This document shows positions 8,959 to 16,344 of a stretch of 64,000 nucleotides of DNA, piece after piece. Under the pieces are notes generated by a model that was given only the letters and a program-made list of their open reading frames with translations, made no database searches and was not told where the DNA came from. The translations under genes and the position numbers were made by a program. How positions within the stretch are numbered: position 1 is the stretch's first letter; every line of letters starts with the position of its first letter. The stretch is from Chryseobacterium sp. ON_d1 (GTDB taxonomy: Bacteria > Bacteroidota > Bacteroidia > Flavobacteriales > Weeksellaceae). The DNA is taken from contig NZ_BJTC01000005.1 of assembly GCF_006829085.1 (NCBI RefSeq), positions 226,161-290,160 on the forward strand, read 5' to 3'.

Positions 8959-8967
8959 GTTTCTTTT

Positions 8968-9531
8968 TTATAGAAGATCTAAAATTTCCTGAACTGCGTC
9001 TTTACCTCTGTTTTTGGCATAATATATCTGCAGGTCATTATAGAAAGTGTCTTTGGGGTACGCTTCAGGATCCGCTTTATATTTCATTAAAAGCTCATAT
9101 CCATATTTTGGGCGCGGTCCCCATGAATTTTTTACATTCAGATCTTTATCGAGGATCAGCACTTTAGGAATAGATTCTGTACCATTGGTCAGGAACTGAT
9201 TGATTAAGCTTTTATCACTGTCTCTAAGGAAAACCCTTACTTCATTGTGGCCTTCAAAAAATCTGAAAACAGCAGGAACTGTTGCACTGGCATCTCCGCA
9301 CCATGCCTCGGAAATAATTAAAATCTTTCCGTCAAATTTTTTGGCAGCAAGTTCTTTCAGCTGATCTTCATCCGGAACATATTTTTTTACCGTTCTGTCC
9401 ATTCTCTGAAGACCCAGTTCATAATATTGTTTATAATCAGCTTCCTGTTGATTGGAAGGATTTTCTAATCTTTCTTTTGCAATCTGAAGATATTCTTCAA
9501 ATGAAATTCCTTTATCCCAGTAATTTTTCAT
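8968..9531 (-). CDS. Thioredoxin-like protein, single-Cys type
   Basis: 187 residues from the ATG at 9531. A TTG two codons upstream (9537) is possible but less likely. A helical N-terminal region (1-60) precedes a thioredoxin-like fold: KILIISEAWCGDASATVP carries one active-site cysteine (about 78) followed by Gly-Asp-Ala rather than a second Cys, then ESIPKVLILDKDL with the cis-proline. This resembles the thioredoxin_9 group of uncharacterised Bacteroidota proteins. No signal peptide, so probably cytosolic. It lies directly upstream of the TlpA-like gene. Confidence 0.82.
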   Translation of the reverse strand: MKNYWDKGISFEEYLQIAKERLENPSNQQEADYKQYYELGLQRMDRTVKKYVPDEDQLKELAAKKFDGKILIISEAWCGDASATVPAVFRFFEGHNEVRVFLRDSDKSLINQFLTNGTESIPKVLILDKDLNVKNSWGPRPKYGYELLMKYKADPEAYPKDTFYNDLQIYYAKNRGKDAVQEILDLL

Positions 9532-9548
9532 TACCAAAAATATTTATG

Positions 9549-10619
9549 TTAAAAATTATTGATATTTCTTGTTTTGTTGATCAGAAACAGATCTGCCAGT
9601 ACAAAAGCAGCAAGGCTTTCTACCACAGGAACCGCCCTTGGAACTACACATGGATCGTGACGTCCTTTTCCTTCTACCACCACAGGATTTCCATCTTTAT
9701 CAATACTGTCCTGAGGTCTCAAAATAGTTGCCACAGGTTTGAAAGCCACACGGAAATAAATATCCATTCCGTTGGAAATTCCACCCTGAATACCACCTGA
9801 AAGGTTCGATTTAGTAGTGAAATCTGTATTGAAAGCATCATTGTGCTCTTTTCCTGTCATTTTAGCTCCGCAGAAACCGCTTCCATATTCAAAGCCCTTG
9901 CAGGCATTGATATTCAGCATTGCCTTGGCCAGTTCAGCCTGAAGTTTTGAGAATATAGGTTCCCCAATTCCTACAGGAACATTTTTGATGACACATGTAA
10001 TAGTTCCTCCAATGGTATTTCCTTCTTTTTTGATCTCTTTGATTTTCGCAATCATTTTTTCTGCTGTCTCAGCATCTGGGCAGCGAACATCATTGTTTTC
10101 CGTTTGAGAAAAATCTAAAGCCTGATAAGGTTTCTCACAGAAAATATCACCTACAGAAGAAACGTATGCGTTGATCTCAATGTCAGGTAAAAGCTGCTTG
10201 GCAAGAGCTCCTGCCACTACCCAGTTCATGGTTTCTCTGGCAGAAGATTTTCCACCACCACGATGATCTCTGAAACCAAATTTCTGATCATAAGTAAAAT
10301 CAGCATGACTTGGACGATACGCTCCAGCTATATGGTCATAATCTTTTGATTTCTGATTTTCGTTTTCAATGATAAAACCAATTGGGGTACCTGTTGTTTT
10401 TCCATCAAAGATTCCTGAAAGAAACTTTACAGTGTCGCTTTCTTTTCTTTGTGTAACGATTGCTGACTGGCCCGGTTTTCTTCGGTTCAGTTCGTACTGA
10501 ACTTTATCGAGATCTACCTTTAAACCTGCCGGAAAATTATTGATGATACCGCCATAAGCCACTCCGTGACTTTCTCCAAATGTTGTAAGACTAAGAAGAT
10601 TACCTAATGTGTTGAACAT
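9549..10619 (-). CDS. aroC: Chorismate synthase
   Basis: 356 residues, full length, from an ATG at 10619. The enzyme converts 5-enolpyruvylshikimate-3-phosphate to chorismate with reduced FMN, the last common step of aromatic biosynthesis. Family signatures are visible: GESHG near 16-20, RPSHADFTY and [17 protein letters not shown] in the middle (about 100-130), and [13 protein letters not shown] plus [15 protein letters not shown] toward the end. No other shikimate gene is adjacent. A -7 element sits almost on top of the start codon, so the 5' leader should be very short. Confidence 0.97.
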   Translation of the reverse strand: MFNTLGNLLSLTTFGESHGVAYGGIINNFPAGLKVDLDKVQYELNRRKPGQSAIVTQRKESDTVKFLSGIFDGKTTGTPIGFIIENENQKSKDYDHIAGAYRPSHADFTYDQKFGFRDHRGGGKSSARETMNWVVAGALAKQLLPDIEINAYVSSVGDIFCEKPYQALDFSQTENNDVRCPDAETAEKMIAKIKEIKKEGNTIGGTITCVIKNVPVGIGEPIFSKLQAELAKAMLNINACKGFEYGSGFCGAKMTGKEHNDAFNTDFTTKSNLSGGIQGGISNGMDIYFRVAFKPVATILRPQDSIDKDGNPVVVEGKGRHDPCVVPRAVPVVESLAAFVLADLFLINKTRNINNF

Positions 10620-10623
10620 GATA

Positions 10624-10631
10624 CAAAAATA
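10624..10631 (-). promoter_or_regulatory. -7 element of aroC
   Basis: Minus-strand TATTTTTG (plus CAAAAATA, 10624-10631), 5 bases before the ATG. The match to TAnnTTTG is exact, but the -33 box is not obvious. Confidence 0.4.
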
Positions 10632-10669
10632 CCTATTTTTCTTCAGATAATAAAGTTTCCGGATTTGTT

Positions 10670-12304
10670 CTATTTATCAGTGCTTTTGATATTATTGATA
10701 ACATTTTGAGCTTCTTTTTTTTCTTCTGCGGTCATTTTTTTCCAGATAATTCCTTTTTTTATATCATTTTTATCAGAAAGTTGTGGAAAAATGCCTGCTT
10801 TTACATCATCAAAAATATAAAAAGGAGTGACAGCTGGAATAGGAGTATCAAAACTGTAGGGATAATTATATGAAACATTAAATTTAAAATTCCCGACTTT
10901 AAATGTATTGAACTGGTGGTAGTGGTAAGTGGATGGCCTGTAAAGCTGCTCTTTTTCAAATCCTGTCATAAAACTTCCCATACGGAAGCTTGGAATGGAT
11001 CTTTGAATGATTTCTGGAAAAGATAAAATTGAAATAAAAAATAGGCTGAGCACCGAAAAAACAACAATGGATTTCTTTTGATTGAAATATTCATGAAACA
11101 GAACAAAGAATATTACAAAAAAAACGTCGAGAAAAAATCTGTATTGGGCTGAAAAAATAAGTACCAATATGCTCTTTGTCCATAATGCAATACAAATGAA
11201 GGTGATGAGTTTTCTTTTTTTTACTCCGGCAAATATTGTGAAAATAACCAGGCTCAGAATAAAAAGAATATTAATTTTTGATTTAATTCCATCAAGAGAT
11301 AACCAGTTTAAAATATAACCTGCTGTTGAAAACTTTTGAATTTCTTCATAAGAGTATTGCATGTCATATGTTTTCATTACAGCAAATTGTGATGATATTT
11401 TTAAAACTTCAGGATTGGGTTTCCAGGGCAGTCCCAGATCACCTATTGCAACAGGAAAGACCGGATACCCGAATGTCCAGATATTTTTAATGAAGAATAC
11501 AAAGAGAATTAAAAATCCTGAAAGCAAATGTTTAAGGCCAGATTTTAAAATAAAAACAGTGTGTAATAGAACGAGGATTGGCAGCCATATCATGGTAGGC
11601 TTTACGGCAAAAACAAATACAGCAAAGACAAAAAGGAGAGAGGTGTTTTTATTTCCGGATATCAGTTCATCCAAAATAATCAATGAAAAAATAATAACGG
11701 GAAGATCAGGGCTTGGAGATTGTGAAAACAACAGCAATACCGGAAGAAAACAAAGATGTATCCATCTCTTTCTTTCAACAGTATAAAGGATATAGATAAT
11801 CAGCAATACTGTATTGATCCTTAAAAACGGATCTGAAAAGTTTGAAAACCCAGCCTGGAAAATATGCCAGACAGACATTTGTCCTAATGTAAGATCTATA
11901 TTTGAGATTCCTTTTACCAGACCATATTCTGTAAGCCATTTAATGGTAGGAACATAATATCCGAAATGATCTAATATATAAGGATAAAACGAACCTGTGA
12001 ACAGGATAATCAATACAGTGAAGCTGATGAGTAATGTATCTTTTTTTGAAAAGTGATAAAGCTTTTGATAGAGCTTATTTTTTAAAAAAAAGAATAATCC
12101 TAGAAGTATAGAAACTGTTTCTGCATAAATATCTAAAGGCATAAAAAAAGAAAAAACAGTCCATATTAAGCTTATTCCAACGATCCCGGACAGAATTTTC
12201 CCGGAGATTCCCTGAAATAAAAATCCCGATAGATTTTCCATAATTTCTCCCCATCCGATTAAGACAGGGATGATGAAAAGTGAAGAAAACAGAATCAGTA
12301 ACAT
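10670..12304 (-). CDS. Polytopic membrane protein, possibly GT-C-like
   Basis: About 544 residues from the ATG at 12304. The frame opens further to a TTG at 12331, but that codon lies inside a terminator hairpin. I count roughly ten to twelve hydrophobic segments through residue 430, then a soluble C-terminal tail of about 120 residues ([20 protein letters not shown] onward). Loops such as [24 protein letters not shown] and SPSPDLPVI recall GT-C glycosyltransferase-like integral membrane proteins, where a first-loop acidic or His-rich patch binds a lipid-linked sugar. That is only a resemblance. The start codon directly abuts the terminator of the upstream lipoprotein gene. Confidence 0.7.
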   Translation of the reverse strand: MLLILFSSLFIIPVLIGWGEIMENLSGFLFQGISGKILSGIVGISLIWTVFSFFMPLDIYAETVSILLGLFFFLKNKLYQKLYHFSKKDTLLISFTVLIILFTGSFYPYILDHFGYYVPTIKWLTEYGLVKGISNIDLTLGQMSVWHIFQAGFSNFSDPFLRINTVLLIIYILYTVERKRWIHLCFLPVLLLFSQSPSPDLPVIIFSLIILDELISGNKNTSLLFVFAVFVFAVKPTMIWLPILVLLHTVFILKSGLKHLLSGFLILFVFFIKNIWTFGYPVFPVAIGDLGLPWKPNPEVLKISSQFAVMKTYDMQYSYEEIQKFSTAGYILNWLSLDGIKSKINILFILSLVIFTIFAGVKKRKLITFICIALWTKSILVLIFSAQYRFFLDVFFVIFFVLFHEYFNQKKSIVVFSVLSLFFISILSFPEIIQRSIPSFRMGSFMTGFEKEQLYRPSTYHYHQFNTFKVGNFKFNVSYNYPYSFDTPIPAVTPFYIFDDVKAGIFPQLSDKNDIKKGIIWKKMTAEEKKEAQNVINNIKSTDK

Positions 12305-12334
12305 AAAAAAAGATTGCTTAAAAATAAGCAATCT
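12305..12334 (-). terminator. Intrinsic terminator of the glycine-zipper lipoprotein gene
   Basis: Ten-base perfect stem AGATTGCTTA/TAAGCAATCT with a 4-base loop (12311-12334), followed on the minus strand by seven T before the next gene's ATG at 12304. Confidence 0.85.
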
Positions 12335-12364
12335 TTATTTTATATTGTACGGTTAAATTATTTA

Positions 12365-12916
12365 TTAACGAGGCTGTACTCTTCCATCTTTTCTGTCCTG
12401 TGATCTACCAATAGTATATCCTGTAGCACCTCCTACAACACCACCGATTACAGCACCCAATCCTCTGTTTTTCTTAGCAACTAGGGCTCCTACAGCGGCT
12501 CCGCCTACAGTACCAATGACAGTTCCCTTGGCAGCCTTACTCCATCCTTTTTTCTGAGTAGTTCCCTGTGAAGTACCACTTCCGTTATTGGCATAGCTTC
12601 CGTTACTGCTTCCTCCAGAGGAATTTGAGCTCCTGTCTCTGTATATTGTTCTTGTTTCTCTAATAACTCTTGGTTTTGAATTACTTTCAGCTGCAGCTCT
12701 TGCTTTTTTGCTTTCTGATATACTGTCTGCTTTTTTCTGAGCTTCGTATACCATTTTTTCTTTTTCAATAGCCAGTTTCTGCTTTTCTATTTCAAGCTGT
12801 CTGGCCTGAAATTCAAGTTTTTGCTCTTCCAGTAACTTTTCGGCTGTTCTGTCATCTTTCTTGCAGGCTGTCATCAAAAATACAGATAAAAAACCTGCTA
12901 ATATTATCTTTTTCAT
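12365..12916 (-). CDS. Lipoprotein with coiled coil and glycine zipper
   Basis: 183 residues from an ATG at 12916. A lipoprotein signal with lipobox MTAC places the lipidated Cys at 18. Residues about 25-75 are a charged heptad-like helix (LEEQKLEFQARQLEIEKQK). Residues 80-125 are Ser/Gly/Asn-rich and disordered. The end (about 130-172) is a glycine-zipper hairpin (GTVIGTVGGAAVGALV, GAVIGGVVGGATGYTIG) of the kind that inserts into membranes. Probably anchored in the periplasm or outer membrane. A structural or stress role is plausible but not shown. Confidence 0.8.
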   Translation of the reverse strand: MKKIILAGFLSVFLMTACKKDDRTAEKLLEEQKLEFQARQLEIEKQKLAIEKEKMVYEAQKKADSISESKKARAAAESNSKPRVIRETRTIYRDRSSNSSGGSSNGSYANNGSGTSQGTTQKKGWSKAAKGTVIGTVGGAAVGALVAKKNRGLGAVIGGVVGGATGYTIGRSQDRKDGRVQPR

Positions 12917-13227
12917 AATTCAAATTTTATAAACTAAACCAAAGTAACTTTGATTTTAGTTTATTTTCAATTATGAAGCCAAATTTTAGTTAATAAATGT
13001 TAAAGTTGAAAATGGAAAAGTGAAATAATTTTGGATTCTATTGAATTTTGTACTGTAGATAAGGAATTTTGAATGATTTAATATATATTTTTATAGTAAT
13101 AATTTTTTGTTCCCATCAAGTTAAATTTTCCATCAGAATTCATTAGCATTTCAGATCCTTCAATGTTTTTTAAGTATTTGTAAGTTTTATTTCACTCAAA
13201 ATTTTTATTGAATTCATATAAGTTGAC
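12917..13227. other. Divergent intergenic region, no gene seen
   Basis: About 310 AT-rich bases between divergent genes. The only structure noted is a short palindrome CAAAGTAACTTTG at 12940-12952 close to the lipoprotein start, which contains a TAnnTTTG match facing right but without a nearby gene to serve. Confidence 0.4.
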
Positions 13228-13235
13228 TATTTTTG
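13228..13235 (+). promoter_or_regulatory. -7 element of the small secreted protein gene
   Basis: TATTTTTG at 13228-13235, an exact TAnnTTTG match, 21 bases before the ATG at 13257. It overlaps the alternative TTG at 13233, so the ATG is preferred. Confidence 0.5.
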
Positions 13236-13256
13236 AACACCAAATTACTTTTTAAC

Positions 13257-13697
13257 ATGAAAAAAACAATTTTTACAGTATCAGCGTTTATTGGATTGCT
13301 GACTGTTACCACATCGTTTTCCTCCACGGAAATAAAAAAAAATAACAATAACTGCTCAGAAGTTTCTGACAGAATGCCGGAAACTCAGACTTATAAAATC
13401 CGTTATGGGCTTCTTTCAAAAAGCGGAACAAAAATTCTTTCGGGAAATTATGATGTCGGCAGTTTTCTTGCTGAAAATATGGCTACCGGAGAAGTATATG
13501 ATACGTATTATGGAGGTGGTTTTCAGTCTGTTCCACAGTATTATGACGGTCTTCCTGCCGGAACCTATACGTTTTCTGCGATGCAGGGACAGGGAGGCTG
13601 GGTAGGTTATGGAACGGTAGTTGCTACTGTTTCAGATGCTCAGGTAGATTCAGATGGGTATATTACCGTGTATATTCCTATTATTTGGGAGGAATAA
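13257..13697 (+). CDS. Small secreted protein, unknown function
   Basis: 146 residues from the ATG at 13257, which opens the signal peptide MKKTIFTVSAFIGLLTVTTSFS. The mature part is beta-rich with many Gly, Tyr and Thr (KIRYGLLSKSGTKILSGNY, GEVYDTYYGGGFQSVPQYYD, AGTYTFSAMQGQGGWVGYG) and one cysteine. No known domain recognised. The small size, signal peptide and hydrophobic C-terminal strand (YITVYIPIIW) suggest a periplasmic or secreted beta-sandwich. It stands alone, with a long gene-poor stretch downstream. Confidence 0.75.
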   Translation: MKKTIFTVSAFIGLLTVTTSFSSTEIKKNNNNCSEVSDRMPETQTYKIRYGLLSKSGTKILSGNYDVGSFLAENMATGEVYDTYYGGGFQSVPQYYDGLPAGTYTFSAMQGQGGWVGYGTVVATVSDAQVDSDGYITVYIPIIWEE

Positions 13698-14000
13698 CCT
13701 TGCGGGCAAAGAAATATTTAACTAAATTTACCCATTCCAGAAATGAAGATTTTTTTATTATTAAATAATTTTTTTGGATTTTATTTTATTTAATCAATTT
13801 TTTATATTGAATAAAAACTAATAGAACGCCGGGATAGTTTAAATTATTTATATTTTGTAATCTTCAGGATAGTTTGATTCTTATAGAAGTATTCATTCTC
13901 TTATTCCATATTATTATATCTTATTTTTCGATCCGAGAAATATTATAATAGGGTTGTATTGAATGATTCTGCAATATTCTGTTTGGATTTTTCTAAATAG

Positions 14001-14033
14001 ATTTTTTTCATCATTTGTGTTTTTTAGGCCTCC
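14001..14033 (+). repeat. Direct repeat module, copy 1
   Basis: A T7 tract, CATCATTTGTG, T6, then A and GGCCTCC. It recurs at 14258-14291 with one inserted base. In both copies GGCCTCC is the 5' arm of a terminator hairpin, so the repeat ends in a shared terminator. Confidence 0.75.
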
Positions 14034-14054
14034 GTCAGGAGGCCGTTTCTTTTT
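14027..14054 (+). terminator. Intrinsic terminator, orphan
   Basis: Perfect stem GGCCTCC-gtca-GGAGGCC at 14027-14044 followed by GTTTCTTTTT. No coding gene precedes it within 300 bases on this strand, so it may end a short non-coding transcript. Confidence 0.7.
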
Positions 14055-14257
14055 CATGAGCTGCGTTTGCTGCTTTTTATTCAGCATTTATAATAAATTG
14101 AGAATAACTTTTCGTGCTATTTTATCGATGAACCAAAGAAATACTTATTGAAAAGAAACAATAATTTTATGACTGTACTCATAAAATTAAAAAAAAGACT
14201 GATATAACTTTGACGTTAGAATTAATAGATAAAATAATTTTTATCTCTGATATAAAA

Positions 14258-14291
14258 TTTTTTTTCATCATTTGTGTTTTTTGAGGCCTCC
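14258..14291 (+). repeat. Direct repeat module, copy 2
   Basis: Second copy of the 33-base module of 14001-14033: T8, CATCATTTGTG, T6, GA, GGCCTCC. The sequences upstream of the two copies are unrelated, so only the 3' module is shared. Confidence 0.75.
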
Positions 14292-14308
14292 ATTTTTGGG
14301 GGCTTTTT
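14286..14308 (+). terminator. Intrinsic terminator, orphan
   Basis: GCCTCC pairs with GGGGGC (one G-T wobble) and is followed by TTTTT. It lies just before the convergent hypothetical gene at 14328. Confidence 0.6.
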
Positions 14309-14327
14309 GATATGTTGAGCTGATGTG

Positions 14328-14555
14328 TCATACATCAAAAAGAATTCTGCCGTCAAAAGGAGTATCCCAGATGATCAAAATTTTATCATTTGATTTTCGT
14401 AAAGGAGTCTGAATGATTTCATAGCTTCCCTTTTCAGTCAGTTTTTCTACGATAAGATTAGATCCTACACCTATTTCGCTTATCGTGTATTCCAGCTGAT
14501 ATTCTTTCTCACCGGACTTTTTAAAGTCTTTTTTACTGAAAATTCTTTGCGCCAT
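14328..14555 (-). CDS. Small hypothetical protein
   Basis: 75 residues from an ATG at 14555. The composition is that of a real soluble protein: a Lys-rich start (MAQRIFSKKDFKKSGEKEY), then alternating strands (QLEYTISEIGVGSNLIVEK, YEIIQTPLRKS, KILIIWDTPFDGRIL). No signal peptide and no recognised domain. It is the only ordinary-sized coding frame inside the gene-poor stretch. Confidence 0.6.
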   Translation of the reverse strand: MAQRIFSKKDFKKSGEKEYQLEYTISEIGVGSNLIVEKLTEKGSYEIIQTPLRKSNDKILIIWDTPFDGRILFDV

Positions 14556-14711
14556 GATGATTAAATTTTAAGTTATTTGATTTAAATAAAGAATAAATTA
14601 TGCCAATTTGTTTTTTTGTGATATTTTTGGAGCAGACAATAAAGCATATAAAATTTTTATTGACTGAATATCAATTTTATTTTATTAAAATGTAAATTAT
14701 TTTATTTTTAA

Positions 14712-14948
14712 TAATTTTGCCCAGATGTTAGATTTATTTGAATTAATTATAAACAATTATAATTGGCTTTTTAAAGCTTCAATTAAATCGGTTTAAAATG
14801 CTGAATTGATCAATGTCGTGTCATAATTTTTTTTTTCAATTATTGGCATTCTTGGCACGATTTTTCAATATAGAAATGTAACTCATGTTTAATTTGAGTT
14901 TTCATGGTTATTAGTTTTTATCCTCGGAATTTCCGGGGATTTTTTTTT
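14712..14948 (+). ncRNA. Candidate non-coding transcript ending at a strong terminator
   Basis: TAATTTTG at 14712-14719 fits the -7 consensus. The hairpin ATCCTCGG-aatt-CCGGGGAT with nine T at 14920-14949 closes the unit. The interval holds no frame longer than a few codons. The last, starting ATG at 14885, codes for nine residues and stops just before the hairpin. A TTGGCACG half-site resembling the -24 element of sigma-54 promoters lies at 14852-14859. Confidence 0.25.
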
Positions 14949-14949
14949 G
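14920..14949 (+). terminator. Intrinsic terminator, orphan
   Basis: Stem ATCCTCGG/CCGGGGAT (one wobble) with a 4-base loop followed by nine T. No coding gene precedes it on this strand. Confidence 0.75.
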
Positions 14950-14992
14950 ACCTTATATGACGGTGCTCATAAATAGCATGTTTATACATCCT

Positions 14993-15078
14993 TATCTTTG
15001 GATGAGATAATTTTCTATCTACCATTACTTTTTGCATTATTTATTTAGCTCTTCCAATTACAGAAGAGCTTGTTTTTT
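14993..15078 (+). ncRNA. Candidate small RNA, about 70 nt
   Basis: TATCTTTG at 14993-15000 is an exact -7 match and is followed only 47 bases later by a strong terminator (15047-15078). Any transcript from here would be about 70 nt with no usable reading frame (the only ATG is stopped after one more codon). The -33 box is weak. Of the candidates in this region it has the tightest promoter-to-terminator arrangement. Confidence 0.33.
15047..15078 (+). terminator. Intrinsic terminator, orphan
   Basis: Perfect 8-base stem AGCTCTTC (15047-15054) with GAAGAGCT (15063-15070), then TG and seven T. Confidence 0.8.
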
Positions 15079-15254
15079 TATACATGACAAATAATATAAA
15101 GATTAGGGAGGTGACTTATTAAATAAAAAATCACTCAGAAAAGGGAATGGCAGAGTGAAAAAGTGATTTAATAACCGAGCGTTATGATCCATTTTTTATC
15201 CAATAAGAATCTGAGGAAGATTATAATGCCGTCAGTACACTTCTTGTTTAAAAT

Positions 15255-15410
15255 TAATTCAATAGAGAGTTATTCTCTTTCTGTTTCTTTGATCCATCTT
15301 TTAACAGTGTTTTTTATTAGCTTGTAAAAGCCATAAATGCTAGAGAAGATGATTAACAGTAATACAATTGCTGAAATTATAATATGTGTTGAGGATATTG
15401 CTAAAAACAT
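15255..15410 (-). CDS. 51-residue single-pass membrane peptide
   Basis: ATG at 15410, stop TAA at 15255-15257. After MFLAISSTH comes a strongly hydrophobic stretch (IIISAIVLLLIIFSSIYGF) that would span the membrane once, then a basic, polar tail (YKLIKNTVKDGSKKQKENN). The positive-inside rule places the tail in the cytosol. A TAnnTTTG element (15440-15447, minus strand) lies 30 bases upstream. No homolog known to me. Below usual gene-calling limits. Confidence 0.5.
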
Positions 15411-15439
15411 GGTTATTATTATAGAATATGATTTTTCTA

Positions 15440-15447
15440 CAAATATA
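15440..15447 (-). promoter_or_regulatory. -7 element for the 51-residue peptide
   Basis: Minus-strand TATATTTG (plus CAAATATA). The -33 box is not recognised. Confidence 0.4.
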
Positions 15448-15640
15448 AAGATATCTATGTAGATCAGTGGATTGCTGTTGCGTTTTCATATGAATGTATA
15501 ATAAGTTATTGGAAATGTTTCCTGTTTATGAAGTAAAAAGTATTACACGAAGAAGTAGTGCTAAGATTAAGTAAGCTACCAAGACACGAAAAATAGGAGA
15601 TCAGTCTCAAAAGCTGGGGCTTGGCTTCGTTAGCAAAAAC

Positions 15641-15673
15641 AAAAAACCTCTAAGTTAACTTAGAGGTTTTTTT
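15641..15673 (-). terminator. Terminator of tRNA-Cys, possibly bidirectional
   Basis: Perfect palindrome AACCTCTAAGTTAACTTAGAGGTT (15645-15668, given as two 12-base arms AACCTCTAAGTT and AACTTAGAGGTT) with A runs on the left and T runs on the right. It begins directly beyond the tRNA 3' end and can work on both strands. Confidence 0.75.
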
Positions 15674-15674
15674 G

Positions 15675-15745
15675 AGGTACCTAGCGGATTCGAACCGCTG
15701 TAGATGGTGTTGCAGACCACTGCCTAGCCGCTCGGCCAAAGTACC
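15675..15745 (-). tRNA. tRNA-Cys (GCA)
   Basis: 71 nt. The acceptor arms GGTACTT and AGGTACC pair with one wobble. The anticodon loop CTGCAAC gives GCA. The T arm reads GCGGTTCGAATCCGC. CCA is not encoded. A well-formed promoter sits 24 bases upstream and a terminator directly downstream, so it is a monocistronic unit. Confidence 0.95.
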
Positions 15746-15768
15746 ATTTTTACCATTTTTGAGGTGTG

Positions 15769-15798
15769 CAAATATAGTAAAAATTCTTTATGAACAAA
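15769..15798 (-). promoter_or_regulatory. Promoter of tRNA-Cys
   Basis: On the minus strand TTTG (15795-15798), an 18-base spacer, then TATATTTG (15769-15776): both boxes of the Bacteroidota consensus at normal spacing. It lies immediately beyond the RDD gene stop. Confidence 0.65.
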
Positions 15799-15803
15799 AG
15801 TTT

Positions 15804-16313
15804 TTAAGCAATTTCTTTCGTTCCCAGAGCCTCAATTTCGCTTTTTGCTTGAATTTCAGCCTGATAATTTTTGATGTTAATTACCCGTGTTTCGCTCCAT
15901 TTATCATGCCAGCCGTTTTCACCCAAAAAAGAAAGTATATCAAAAGGAACCAATCTGGAAATATTCCTGATAAAATAATCATTGAAAGTAGGTTGAGTAC
16001 CATCTATACAAACGACTTTACTTCCTGTAATATACTTGCCGATAGTCCTTCCTTTGGTAAAGTATTCCATCAGAAGTGCATAAGTGAAATATACTATAGA
16101 GGTAATCAGTATATCCCAAAATCTATTTACTTGTGACAGTTTCATAGTGATATTGAGAAAAAGATCACTTCCTGTTACATTAAATATTAGGGCTGAAATT
16201 GCTCCAAAAGCAATAAAAATAAGCAGGATAATGATTCTGTCAATGATAAGATTAGCCAATCTTGTCAACTTCTGAGCTCGGTTTCGATCTACAGTTATTA
16301 AATATTTTCTCAT
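15804..16313 (-). CDS. RDD family membrane protein
   Basis: 169 residues from an ATG at 16313. The RDD signature is present as RLANLIIDRIIILLIFI in the first helix (about 18-37). A second helix pair lies around 70-85 (ILITSIVYFTYALLMEYF), followed by the family motif TKGRTIGKYITGSKVV near 86-101 and NDYFIRNISRLVPFD. RDD proteins are small multi-pass inner-membrane proteins, some linked to ion exchange. A specific substrate cannot be read from sequence. It ends just before the tRNA-Cys promoter. Confidence 0.88.
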   Translation of the reverse strand: MRKYLITVDRNRAQKLTRLANLIIDRIIILLIFIAFGAISALIFNVTGSDLFLNITMKLSQVNRFWDILITSIVYFTYALLMEYFTKGRTIGKYITGSKVVCIDGTQPTFNDYFIRNISRLVPFDILSFLGENGWHDKWSETRVINIKNYQAEIQAKSEIEALGTKEIA

Positions 16314-16344
16314 GATCGGTTATTAGTTTTGTTTTTTTGAAATT

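Larger units (their letters stand above)
14205..14308 (+). ncRNA. Candidate small RNA, about 90 nt
   Basis: TAACTTTG at 14205-14212 matches the Bacteroidota -7 element. A start near 14218 would give about 90 nt ending in the duplicated T-rich module and the hairpin GCCTCC/GGGGGC with its T run (14286-14308). No credible reading frame lies between. The -33 box is not evident, so this is a hypothesis. Confidence 0.28.

Noticed and set aside
12940..12952. CAAAGTAACTTTG as a plus-strand promoter
   Set aside because: The TAnnTTTG match is exact, but no gene starts within 300 bases downstream, and a second well-placed element at 13228 serves the next gene.
13963..14151. Plus-strand 62-codon frame across the first orphan terminator
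   Set aside because: It reads through a strong terminator stem and T tracts, giving Phe-rich low-complexity peptide. The hairpin is a better explanation.
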